A stretch of DNA of 64,000 nucleotides, from assembly GCA_020631735.1 (NCBI GenBank), contig CM036199.1:17959553-18023552 (forward strand), read 5' to 3'. This DNA comes from Saccharum officinarum (taxonomy: Eukaryota > Streptophyta > Magnoliopsida > Poales > Poaceae). A model generated the notes under the pieces. The model had not been told where the DNA came from and did not search any database. It saw only the letters and a program-made list of their open reading frames with translations. The number at the start of each line of letters is the position of its first letter. Within the stretch, counting starts at the first letter, position 1. Shown in pieces: positions 34,659-44,596 of this stretch. The position numbers were made by a program, and so were the translations under genes.

Positions 34659-35533
34659 TGATGAGGTCATGACCATGCTTGGAGAATTACATGGAGGCCA
34701 AGGAGATCAGCAAGGGCATCCAAATCGAGAAGGGGCCCCAAAACTTATCCGGTTCGAGTCACCAAGGTGGAGGCCTAAATCAAGTTTGAGTCCACCTCGG
34801 AATCCAGGACCAGTCTGGCTTGAACTGGTCACCCAGGACGCGTACGGACTCCGTTTTCGATGATCCATATATGGATGGAAAGCTTATTTGATAAGGAAGC
34901 TAACCCAAGTGATCTTACGTCAAAAGATGTTCGAAATCAATGGGAATCGTCGAAACAAGTCACCGTCCAGAATCTGTCAGGGCGCTGTGTCGCCGTCTTT
35001 TGGGCCGATTGGCCATGTATCGTGTCGGGCCTTAAGACCAAGTTGTGGGCGCCCAACCCCTGGCCGTTCCCAACCCTAGTCGAGTCTTAGACTATAAATA
35101 TAGCCGCCGCCGCTGTTAGACAATCGGGTTTTGTTTAGAGTTTAGTTTTCCATCGAGAAACTGAATCGTTCATTGTAACTGTGGTGACAAATCCTTTTAC
35201 AGTGATCCAGGGCCCCCGTTCTTGATCTCCTCCACTGTGTCGATTAGTCCTTTGGAACCGAGTTCTTGAACCTCTATTGATATTCGCATCAGTCATATTT
35301 GTAATTTCAGATTGCGTGTTTTTACCTTCTTGCTTGTGCGCTTCGATTCGCTTGCAGGAAAAGCCTTCTTGGCGAGGTCAATCAAGTTGTGCTTGGTTGA
35401 TAACCAACGGAGCAGTGGTGTAACGGTTGCAGGGTTCGAATCGTGTCTGATTTGAAGTCAGATCGCCAACGTCGAGTTCTCCACAAGTCGAACTTACCGG
35501 TTACCTCTCGGAAGATCGGGCCAGTATTCATCA
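34659..35533 (+). repeat. 3' LTR of the non-autonomous retrotransposon
   Basis: It follows the polypurine tract and ends at the GGAAC target duplication. It has the same length as the 5' LTR and the same ends. Confidence 0.92.
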
Positions 35534-35538
35534 GGAAC

Positions 35539-35608
35539 CAACATCGCGGACGTCTTTCCATAGGAGAAGAAAAGCTACCTCATTAGTGGGGTGCCGTTCT
35601 GTGGGTGG
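35539..35608 (+). pseudogene. GDPDL-like pseudogene fragment, right part
   Basis: It continues the reading broken at 31100: TNIADVFP, an in-frame TAG (35561-35563), then EKKSYLISGVPFCGW, matching QKSYLVNGVPTSGW in the intact gene's exon 2. A hAT-like element begins four bases later, cutting the homology. Confidence 0.8.
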
Positions 35609-35611
35609 TCG

Positions 35612-36286
35612 CAGTGGCATAACCAGGGGGGCCAGCAGGGGTCATGCCCCCGCCCCCAGCACAGTAGGTTTTCTTTAATACCTATTTAAATATTTGAATT
35701 TACAACATAAAAATATCAGTTTTCACCCATTTTTAATAAAATATTATGATTTTGGTTATACATAGTGTAAAAATATTTAAAAGGTTATCGAAACACATAA
35801 TTATGTATAATTGTATTCTGTTGTTGATGATGACTGATTCTATAGTTCCAAAATTCTATACAAAAGCACATAGATAGTGATGAATTAACAGAACGATGTT
35901 TAATATTTAACCGGTTAATATCATGGCAGAGGTATATATGTTGAGGCGCAACTGGTTTTGAATTAAATTTGATGGGTACACAGTTTGATCTCAAGACAAT
36001 ATAAAATCATTGCAAGATCCTAATACAATTTTTTAGATGAGAAATATTTTCAATTCTTTGGCTATTTTATTTATATATTATATATAGTGTAAGTATATAT
36101 TATATATAGTATAAGTATAATAATAAAGTACAGGTTGATTGAAACAAATAGTGACGTATCTTCAACCTCCAGCTTCTCCTCAAAGTAACCATGGTACAAA
36201 TTCTTGGAAAGGCTCTAGGGGGGCTTCATGGCATCAGCGGCGATAGGGGGGCTTGAGCCCCCCTCCACCACTAGATCCGTCCCTAG
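35612..36286. mobile_element. hAT-like element (degenerate)
   Basis: The left end CAGTGGCATAACCAGGGG and right end ACTAGATCCGTCCCTAG are imperfect inverted copies of the CAGTGGCGGAT type. GC-rich arms with GGGGCTTGAGCCCC flank an AT-rich core. No 8-bp target duplication was visible. It may have arisen as a longer relative of the 155-bp element at 42452. Confidence 0.5.
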
Positions 36287-38103
36287 ATACAAATGTATGC
36301 ACATGTGATGTTTTGAGCAGTCAAGCAGAGTCCGCAAACGACAAGGATCGACGGAATGCTTCGATTACTCACTGTTGAAGACATGTTAAGCAATTGCAAT
36401 CCCTCTAGTACTTGCTCAATGTACATGTAACAATAGAAGAATCTTGGGCGGTCCACTCCATGTAGCAGTATATTGCAATGTATCCAGTCGGCGCTGTTCT
36501 GTTAGGAACTGTTGACGGTAGTTAACAACCATATTTTATAGACAAATAAACATGCAAAATGGCATATATGAGAGACCCAACAAAGGTTTAGGGTTTGAAC
36601 AGATAAATTCCATGAGTTTTGGTGAATCTCTGATTTCTACAGGGTTTATCCAGAAAACCGTCAAGGGGAGCCTATTCGTCAAAAGAAATCAAGGAATTAT
36701 TCTATGACATCTACGTGAGAAGGTTCTAGAGGACTCCAGAAGACTCTCCATCGAGGGGAGGACAACCACCTCCATGCCGCCCAGCCTCCTGTGGGCCTCA
36801 CGCACCAGCATCTTCCAGAATATTCCTCCACCGCCTCCTAGGGTTGCATCCATGCCGTCCTTCAAGTCAGTTTGATTCAAGGGTTCACGTTTCACCCCCT
36901 AGGCTATATAAGCAGACCTCAGCCCCCCTCCCTGAGGCATAAGTCATTTGGAGAAGACAAAAACCCTAATCATCCTCAGAGCTCTTCTAGTTTTTAGGGC
37001 ATAGCTAGTTAGGCTAGGTCTAGAGGGAAGCAAGCAGATCTTCACTTGGATTTCCGACATTGTCAAGAGCTTGGTTCGGTATAGTTCTTGTACCCCTCTC
37101 TCGTTGTATCTCTATTATTTTTATATGCTTTGGTACAATTGTCAAGACAATATAGTATTCATCTTATTCATGTTTAAAGTTGCAATGTTCATCGTCTGCT
37201 TTGATTATATGCTTAGTATAGTTAGTTTATCATTATGTTTATGCATAAGTTCATATAGCGCTCACCCCAATGACCACAGGGTGGGTGGTAGAGACCATGT
37301 AAGCGTGGTGCTTATATGCTATTTACCTGTGAATACACTCTATATTCTGGGTCATGTGGTACATCACAGATGTGACACTCCCGTTGAGTCCTTTGTAGTC
37401 TACTCCCCAAATATAGGTCATAGAAGTAGAGCCCGGTTACGAAGGAAGAGAGAGGTTCTTGTACTCAAACTTCCCTAAGTAATGCCCCTTATGTGTAGAT
37501 ATAATGATGATCTTATCCATGATTACTAGATGTAATTGCACTAATCAACGTATGTTTTGACTTGTAATTAAGAATAACTTAGGAATTATTCCTCTAATAT
37601 TCTAACTTGACCATGCTAATGCCATAGATTGGAGTGCTCTGAGTGATTATTATTATCAAAACCCGACCATTTCCATTCATCCTTATCCTTACCACTTGTA
37701 TTAGCAAAAGACTTTCCATCTTTATAGTACGACTATCTATTCTAAACCCGGCCATGTACTTCTCTGCACACCTTGGCCGGTGAAACAAACTCTTATTGCA
37801 CATATACCTTTGCCTTTAGGCTTGTCTCCATTTCCATTCATCATTCTCCTTCGTCTCATCACCAAGTTGAGCACTTACATCTTGTGGTTATTACCATACC
37901 CACCATGCTCCATGCCTTGCTCAACAACATCTTGTGGACCCTAGCTTAATCAAACTACAATGAAAGCATTAGTCCACTGGTTGTCACTCAACTACCAAAA
38001 CCAATTTGGGACTTTCAGCCATCCACTGTCATTATGAATACTTTGAAAGCTACTGTCACCGCCTGTCGAAATGATCGTTGTTTCATAGTTGGTTACAAAT
38101 CTT
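36287..38103 (+). repeat. LTR-retrotransposon LTR and adjacent debris
   Basis: A likely LTR starts with TGTTGACGGTAGTTAACAAC at about 36509 and includes a promoter-like GGCTATATAAGCAGACC near 36901, followed by leader-like DNA. No second LTR, primer site or coding domain was identified before the gap, so the right boundary and the lineage are uncertain. Confidence 0.45.
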
Positions 38104-38203
38104 NNNNNNNNNNNNNNNNNNNNNNNNNNNNNNNNNNNNNNNNNNNNNNNNNNNNNNNNNNNNNNNNNNNNNNNNNNNNNNNNNNNNNNNNNNNNNNNNN
38201 NNN
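38104..38203. other. Assembly gap (100 N)
   Basis: Exactly 100 N bases, a placeholder. It separates unrelated retrotransposon sequences, so contig order here may be unreliable. Confidence 0.99.
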
Positions 38204-38549
38204 GGCGGAGTATCGTGCTGTTGCACACGCTGTGGCTGAGACTTGTTGGCTTCGTCAGCTACTTCAGGAGCTCTACGCACACCATCTTTCGGCGACGATC
38301 GTCTACTGCGACAATGTTAGTGCTGTCTACATGACTGCCAATCCAGTTCCCATCATCGTCGTACGAAGCATATTGAGATAGATATTCACTTCGTCCGTGA
38401 GAAGGTTGCTTTGGGACAGGTTCGGGTGCTCCATGTTCCGTCATCTCATCAGTTCGCGGACATTATGACCAAGGGTTACCTGTACAGTTGTTCACTGACT
38501 TTAGGTCCAGTCTTTGTGTTCGTGACACTCCGCTTAGACTGAGGGAGGG
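38204..38549 (+). pseudogene. Ty1-copia RNase H remnant
   Basis: The reading AEYRAVAHAVAETCWLRQLL, VYCDNVSAVYM, then in a shifted frame HIEIDIHFVREKVALG, VRVLHVPS, QFADIMTKG is the C-terminal RNase H region of copia pol. At least two frameshifts (near 38345 and 38475) make it non-functional. The left side is lost in the gap. Confidence 0.85.
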
Positions 38550-38740
38550 TGTTAGAATGTGATTGTAACAGCCATATTGGGCGTATGGCCCATTGGCCAT
38601 GTACATTGTAACCTAGCCTATTAGGCTATATAATGAAGGTCACCCCCCTAATTAGGGTGTGGGTATTTCTACATTAAGGAAAATGTAGTGAGCCCTTCGA
38701 TGTTACTCAAGCACCGTTTAAAGAACTTATGTAGATTCTT
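38550..38740 (+). repeat. Start of the copia 3' LTR
   Basis: The tract GAGGGAGGG is followed by TGTTAGAATGTGATTGTAAC, a typical short copia LTR start, with promoter-like GGCTATATAATGAAGG near 38624. The expected LTR end was not found, so the LTR seems truncated; the end given is approximate. Confidence 0.6.
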
Positions 38741-39319
38741 AACCGATATATTACAGCCAAAAACTTCGCTGAGATGAGTGCCAGATACTCATGTACTTTA
38801 TGTTCCATTTAGGTATATATGGGTTGCCTTACGATGTGCATAAGTCATCATTACCTATCTCGTAGAAAGTTTATCCCTTTTCCTACAACCTTTATACACT
38901 GAAAGGTTGGAGTGAGGATAGCCAAACATTGGAAACTGGAAAGGACAATATCGACAGGCAGAGTGCCTGTTTGTCCTTGTGATCTCTTGAAACTTGCTGT
39001 TAACTAAGACCTACATTCTTAATTATATAATGAATGGCAGAGAAGTAGCTTTTTTCTGAAATGGCATAAGTGGATAAACTTTTAATATAATTTTGCGGGG
39101 GAGGTGTTCTTGATGCTGAAAGAGATAGATTTTCACTTTTTAGTTTCCAAGGATTAGCAGAGGGCATTTTTATGGAAACTAGCAATTCTCTGATAGTGAA
39201 AAATGTCATTTGCCCACCAGGAACCTTGTCCTGCTCCCATAACATTTTGCTTGCTTACAATATGTATCTTGTTACCACCACATGAGTATGATCTCATACA
39301 TCTGTTGTCAAATTCGCAG
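38741..39319. other. Probable intron relic of a RAB2 gene
   Basis: No coding sequence was seen. The right edge is a pyrimidine-containing acceptor (CAAATTCGCAG) leading into the RAB2-like exon, so part of this DNA is probably the last intron of that former gene. Confidence 0.4.
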
Positions 39320-39408
39320 TCTTATGGAATCAAAGTTGGATATGTAGTCCCGGCCAATCTGGAGGTGCTGGCAGCTCGTCTTCTCAAGGTGGTGGCTGCT
39401 GCAGCTAA
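39320..39408 (+). pseudogene. RAB2 (RABB1-type) small GTPase, last-exon fragment
   Basis: After an AG acceptor the frame reads SYGIKVGYVVP and, one base out of phase, GQSGGAGSSSSQGGGCCS followed by TAA at 39406-39408. That is the C-terminal end of plant RAB2, including the double-Cys prenylation motif. One base is missing at CCCGG (39349-39355). No earlier RAB2 exons (P-loop, DTAGQE, NKxD) occur upstream, where copia debris lies instead. It is a truncated fragment whose family identity is recognised from the tail alone. Confidence 0.7.
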
Positions 39409-40513
39409 TCTGCTAACGCCCTTATGTACAAAGGCATATCTGTCGTGTGTCACATACCAGCTGCGTTATCTTCATGTTTCTGAGCGTAAAATAGTTACTG
39501 CTCCAGGGTGCTTTGTTATTTGACGCACCAATGGATTCTGTGCCTGAACGATTTAAGAGATTCAGTTTATTTATGTCAGGTTGTTTATAAACTCTATGTA
39601 AGTCACTAGATTCTTTACTGTTTTCCGTCATCAAGCACTCACGAATTCTGTCCATTTGCATGTGTAATTGTAAATAAGATACCTCGATGCATTGTTGGGT
39701 ATGATATTAGTTTGTCTTATTTGAGAATGTTGGAACTCCATGTCTCGGCAAATATGCGTCTTGGATACATGAGCTTATCAAACCATGATGGGGCCAATCA
39801 CTGAATAGTGAAATACTCTGCTTCCAGATGGTCAGAGGTTCTGTTTAGGATCGTGGTAGCTTTCCGCCATATGTACAAGTCATAGTTTTGCCTGTAAGGG
39901 AAAATTAGGGACACCTTTTTGTGTGTGCTTCGCTAATGCATCTTGCCAGTTTTGTAGTGGAATTCACAAAGGCTTCCAGCCGAGGGAAGGAGAAGTAAAA
40001 AAATAAAATAAAAAAGGAAAGAAGTAAAAAATAAAAATAGAAAGTAGAAGTAAAAAAAGAAAAAGAAAAAGAAAAAGAAAAGAAAGAAGTAACAAGCCGA
40101 GAGAAGAAGTAAAAAAAAAAAAAAAAGAAAGAAGGGAAAAAAGAAAGAAAACAAGGTTTGCAGGTACTGCGTCTTGCTGGTTTTGTAGTTAAATTCACAA
40201 AGGCTTCCAGCCGAGAGAAGGAGAAGAAGCAAAAAAAATTAAATAAAAAAAAAAGAAAAAGAAAAATTAAAGGAAGAAGTAGATACAAAGAAAGAAAAAC
40301 AAGGAGAGAGAGAGAGAAGGTTTGCAGGTATTTGAGGTGATGAATAAGCTGTTCTTGTTTCCCCCCTTTTTTTTAAATGAACCGAGCTATTCTTGTTTCT
40401 GGTTCTCAAAATCACTTGTCCAATCCAATACTACATCAGTTCATGTACTTATGCCAAGATATAGATCCGATTAAGCAGACAAACAAAAATGAAGAGTTGG
40501 TGCCAAAGTCACC
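39409..40513. other. Intergenic with duplicated purine-rich tract
   Basis: The first part may be the former RAB2 3' untranslated region. From 39985 to 40320 the plus strand is almost pure A and G, broken by a repeat of a roughly 55-bp phrase (GTTTTGTAGTGGAATTCACA near 39950 and its variant near 40180). No gene was seen. Confidence 0.6.
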
Positions 40514-40708
40514 ATGGAATTGTTTGAACTTGTAGTCTACTACACTCTACAGCAGAAACTTACAGACCGATCAAGTAATTTACAGCGTCTGCTACTGCTC
40601 TGTTGCCTCCACGGAGGAGCTAGCACGTCTTTACACACACGCCTGCACCGAGCGGCGCTGACCAAGATCCCCCAGGCAGGCAGATGCAGGGCATGCCTGC
40701 CTTGTGGC

Positions 40709-40900
40709 TCAGTCAGTCAGTTGGTACCTGGCTGTTGTGTTGCAGTCGAAGCAGGTGTGGTTGCGGCCGAGGTCCTTGATCCTGTCGTAGCCGTGCCTGA
40801 AGACGCCGAGGCCGAAGAGGACGCCGATGAGGAGGCAGATGACCAGGATCACCAGCAGGTAGCACCCCACACGCTCCTTGGTGAACTTGAGCTTGCACAT
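40709..40900 (-). CDS. Small single-pass membrane protein, 63 aa, function unknown
   Basis: The frame from ATG at 40898-40900 encodes a short basic N-terminus (MCKLKFTKERVG), one strong transmembrane segment (CYLLVILVICLLIGVLFGL), then GVFRHGYDRIKDLGRNHTCF with a CxxC-like pair and a polar end. Upstream in-frame Met at 40975 is possible, but its added residues are low complexity. I did not recognise a named family, though a compact protein with such a regular TM-plus-tail layout is likely real. The 3' neighbour region is gene-free. Confidence 0.6.
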   Translation of the reverse strand: MCKLKFTKERVGCYLLVILVICLLIGVLFGLGVFRHGYDRIKDLGRNHTCFDCNTTARYQLTD

Positions 40901-40975
40901 GGCGCCTGCCTCCGGGTGGGCACCTGACTGACTGTTAGGGAGGGGGGTTCTTATCGAGGGAAATATGCTAGGCAA

Positions 40976-41441
40976 TGTCGCTCTACGCCCTGTCTCTTCG
41001 GCGGTATGGCGACGGTATCGCTTGTACAGGTGAAGCTACAGCGAAGGGAAGGTCAGAGCTGTGAGCCTGTGAGTGATTACCCGTGATGATGATGTGCCTT
41101 TTGCCTTTGTGCCATGCCAAGAAGAATCTGATCGCCGCGGACTGTATGGACTAGGGGCTCTCTTTTTCTCCGACGGTACGAATCATCGCCGTGTAAAGCT
41201 GTATAAAGTGTGGCCAGGAGAAGGCACAGACGGCTGATGGGAGGGACGAGCGTAAACCCAGGGCATGTGGGACAAATTTTTTCGGCGATAGCAACTACTA
41301 GTCAGTCTTTTTTTTTTCGCTCGGAAAGCGTGTCTGTAAGAGAAATACTTTTTTTTAGAGATAAACATTTAGGGACGGAGGGTGTACTCTAAAAGCTACA
41401 GGTGGATGGGATAGAGGATATGATCGGTACCGCTATCATAA
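40976..41441. other. Upstream region of the small membrane protein gene
   Basis: This probably includes the 5' leader of the minus-strand small gene. No other feature was recognised. Confidence 0.35.
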
Positions 41442-41879
41442 GGCTATCCGCACTTATTGACCTCTATATTCATCCTCTATACGTCCTAGTCAGCAAGATT
41501 CTCTTCTCTATACTCAATTCTTCCGCACCCATCCATCCTCTATATCATCCTCTATCCACTCTATTCACTGTGGAATCCACTTGTCACTTTATCTAAATAT
41601 ATCAATGTGTGATCTAGTTTTGAAGGATTTATTGAGATGAATTTAATGGTGCAATCGAAATTTAATTTGGATTTTTGGTTTGCGAGTTATAGCATTTTTT
41701 TCCTTTGTTTAGCTAGTGGGGTCCGCCACTGTCCACTATAGAGTAAGCACTGTATCGCTCTAAATATAGAGTGAGAGAAGGATATAGTATCATTTTAGAG
41801 TACCCAGTGCAGCAGTTTTTACTCTATATTCATACTTAAAACTTTAGAGTATCACTCTAGAGTATGACTGCGCGTAGTC
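41442..41879. mobile_element. Possible MITE with CTCTAT-rich interior
   Basis: The ends GGCTATCCGCACTTAT and, inverted, GACTACGCGCAGTCAT match at about 12 of 17 positions. The interior has repeated CTCTAT and its complement ATAGAG. No target duplication was seen. Confidence 0.35.
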
Positions 41880-41969
41880 TCAGGCCGGGGTGTTTTCACT
41901 TTTGAGGCTTTTGGGGACCGGATTGCGATCCAGGTGGTCGCATTTGCAGCACTGAAAACACAATCATAG

Positions 41970-42170
41970 GTGGGTTCACTTCGTGAAAAGTTACTGTAAC
42001 ATCTTTCGTTGTTATTTGGTAAAATTTGTCCAATCATGGACTAACTAGGCTCAAAAGATTCGTCCCGACATTTACAGACAAACTATGTAATTAGTTATCT
42101 TTTTTACCTACATTTAATGTCACATGCATGCGTCGAAAGATTTGATGTGATAGATGAGAAGAAAATATTT
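41970..42170. mobile_element. Truncated Tourist-like MITE
   Basis: The central family motifs are present (TTGTTATTTGGTAAAATTTG, GGACTAACTAGGCTC, TTCGTCCCGACATTTACAGA), but neither terminal repeat is intact. Confidence 0.6.
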
Positions 42171-42443
42171 TAGGTTGAGATAGGGAAGTGAAAGGCCATA
42201 GACGCCCATGCCGGCTAGGGATGGTAGCAGTTCGCCTAGCGTGGCTGAACGGCACCAATCCACGAGTTGGACAAGACGCTTGCAGTTGCAGGCCGTGGTG
42301 TGCCGCCTCGCGACTGGTTCGGGAGAGGCCATCGACACGACAGCGCACGGCACGGCAGTACGGACGGCCACCGGCCACCGCTCCGCGGCTCCCGGCCCTC
42401 CGATCGATTGCCGACGGTTCGTGCGGCGGCGCACGGACGACAC
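42171..42443. other. GC-rich intergenic stretch
   Basis: Open frames on four phases reflect composition. No domain was recognised. Confidence 0.4.
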
Positions 42444-42451
42444 CGCACGAT

Positions 42452-42606
42452 CAGTGGCGGATGCAGGATGAGAGGGTTAAAATAATAGAGATGTTGATTT
42501 GCACGAAGATTTAATAGTGATTTGAGATTTTGTTATAGTATTTTTTTAGTGATAAATTAAATCATTAGAGGGGCTGTAGCCCAAGCCCTCCTTAGATCCG
42601 CCACTG
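42452..42606. mobile_element. hAT-type MITE, 155 bp
   Basis: Ends CAGTGGCGGATGCAGG and TTAGATCCGCCACTG form a terminal inverted repeat. The 8-bp target duplication CGCACGAT is perfect (42444-42451 and 42607-42614), which places it in the hAT superfamily. Confidence 0.9.
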
Positions 42607-42623
42607 CGCACGATGCTCCTGCT

Positions 42624-43161
42624 TAGCCCTGGGCGTTCGGTCTGACCGAACCGATCGGTCTCGGTCTTCGGTCATTTCGAAAGTTCGGTCATCTAAAAAC
42701 GGAGACCGATCGGTTAGTTTCAAAACTCAGGACCGAGCAAGTTCGGTTCGGTTTCGGTTCGGTTTCGGTCATGACCGAACTAACCGAACTTCACAAAACA
42801 ACTACTAAATATTGTAATTTATAGCAAATTTTACCAATATTTTTCTATTTCAAGGCAAAAATACAATACAAAATATAGATTAAACATAGTGATAAGAGTG
42901 ATGGTTGATATAAACCCACTAGAATAAATATTATATCACTAATAATAGTCTAAATTACATATTATGTCAACAAAATTCAAATGTTCGGTTAATTCGGTTA
43001 GTTCGGTTACCCGAGGGTAATGACCGAACTAAGTCCGGTTAGTTCGGTTACTTCAAACTGAAGACCGAACTTGTGACCGAAATTTTCGGTCTCGGTCACT
43101 TCGGTCTCGGTCTCGGTTAGTTCGGTTCGGTCTTCGGTCTTCGGTAATTATGCCAGGGCTA
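42624..43161. mobile_element. hAT-type element rich in TTCGGT repeats, 538 bp
   Basis: Ends TAGCCCTGGGC and GCCAGGGCTA are inverted, with a perfect 8-bp target duplication CTCCTGCT (42616-42623 and 43162-43169). Both arms are packed with TTCGGT/ACCGAA units in both orientations, so the whole element can fold back. The core is AT-rich. It starts only nine bases after the target duplication of the neighbouring 155-bp hAT element. Confidence 0.85.
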
Positions 43162-43269
43162 CTCCTGCTGGAAAGCCTGAAACTGAAAGTGATAGCGATG
43201 ACCGGTGGGAGTGGGTAGGGTGACACCACCGGCGGACATCGCACCAGCCGGCGCAAAATAGTTGATTTA

Positions 43270-43487
43270 ACCGTGTTTAGTTCTAAAAAATTTTCAAGAT
43301 TCTCGGTCACATTGAATGATTGAACACATGTATGAAATATTAAATGTAGACGAAAAAAACTAATTACATAGTTTGGTAGAAAACCACGAGACGAATCTTT
43401 TAAGCATAATTAGTTCATGATTAGACACTAATTAACAAATACAAATGAAAGTGTTACAGTAGAAAATTTCGCGAACTAAACACACCC
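43270..43487. mobile_element. Tourist-like MITE
   Basis: Ends ACCGTGTTTAGTTC and GAACTAAACACACCC are flanked by TTA (43267-43269 and 43488-43490). The interior includes CCACGAGACGAATCTTTTAAG. Confidence 0.8.
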
Positions 43488-43886
43488 TTAATTTAAAACC
43501 GAGGGAGTACTCCCTCAATAATAACACTAGAAAAAAAATTATAAAAACAAGTTAAGGATATAAAACTTGCATCAACTGTTTTTTTTTGTTAAAAGTATCT
43601 CTGAGATTATATTGATTTTGTAGCAATTGACCGAATGTTAGAAGAGAAACTAAGGGTCAAAATCATTTTATGCGGAAGTAGTATCCAGTGCTACTCAACA
43701 GTGAACACTGTCAGGTGACGCCGACCAAAGTGGGAGAAATCAAGGTGAGTAATGGGCACGGAGTATGACTGTTTACTATGTCCAATCACATCAATGTCAC
43801 GCCACTAACATCTCCATCTCTGTTCGTAAGCTGGTCTTGTCGACTTTGACCAACTCTGAACCATGTAAACGTTAGAAAGAAAACGT
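43488..43886. other. Intergenic, Stowaway-like fragment
   Basis: GAGGGAGTACTCCCTC at about 43502 looks like a Stowaway end, but no partner end was found. Nothing else was recognised. Confidence 0.4.
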
Positions 43887-44002
43887 CCAGTCTGTTCGTT
43901 TCGCTGGTTTATTGTGCTGAAAGCACTGTTTGCTGGTTTGTTGTGAGAGAAAAACATTGCTGGATGGCTGCTGATTCTGCTGATAAGTCCAAACGAACAG
44001 GG
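43887..44002. mobile_element. Short MITE with CTGTTCGTTT ends
   Basis: The left end CAGTCTGTTCGTTTCGCTGG and right end AAACGAACAGGG are inverted. The interior (TTTGTTGTGAGAGAAAAACA, GGATGGCTGCTGATTCTGCT) is shared with the copy at 25676. A short CGTC direct repeat flanks it. Confidence 0.65.
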
Positions 44003-44596
44003 CGTCATTTTGTTACCAAAACGAAACATCCTAAGACAAAAGAATCAACAGCTAGCGATCATGGCAATTCAAGCTCAACATCTTCAGATGATCCCGGCAT
44101 CCTTTCCATTACCGAGCACGTTTCGTCAGTACAGCAGAAAACTCGATACAGGTCAACAGCACGTCGTATGAGAGAAAATTGTAGATAGACCTTCAGCAAA
44201 ATCAGTATCTCCGATCGATGCGAATTTAGCTTCAAGCATTGCTAAAGATCAAATAGAGGCAGACACAACTGCAAGGCATAGCTCCAGATCAATAATCCTC
44301 ATGTGAAAACACAAGCATACAACCTTAGATATCCAAAGTTCTGCGGCATCTTATATGTATGCCAGGGGAAAGACATTACGAATTAACTACAGTGTAAACC
44401 TAAGACAGACATGAATGATAGGCCAAGTAGACAGGGTGATCACCACAACAAGAACTACTGAGATTGAGATATTTCATCCACGTTCATCGGAAGGGTAACA
44501 ATGCAACATTCTTTCACATAGTGTGCAGGGGAAAGAGGTTACATTGTACGGGAAACTCGTCAGGCAAGAGAGCCGACAGCAGGGGAACAGTAAAGC
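44003..44596. other. 3' flank of SmD1
   Basis: The right-hand part is likely the SmD1 3' untranslated region. A plus-strand frame at 43943-44188 overlaps a MITE and has no domain. Confidence 0.4.

Larger units (their letters stand above)
31101..35533 (+). mobile_element. Complete non-autonomous LTR retrotransposon with gag but no pol
   Basis: Two 875-bp LTRs (31101-31975 and 34659-35533) start TGATGAGGTC and end TATTCATCA. They are flanked by the 5-bp target duplication GGAAC (31096-31100 and 35534-35538). A primer-binding site TTGGTATCAGAG at 31977 matches initiator Met-tRNA, and a polypurine tract AAGAAGGGGAGGA ends at 34658. By eye the LTRs differ at roughly two dozen positions, about 97% identity. 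The 2.7-kb interior encodes a gypsy-type gag start and a long unknown ORF but no protease, reverse transcriptase or integrase, so it must rely on another element. Confidence 0.92.

Noticed and set aside
34659..34863. LTR-encoded extension of the unknown ORF as part of the native protein
   Set aside because: The frame continues into the LTR, but this may be incidental; the coding feature was ended at the LTR boundary.
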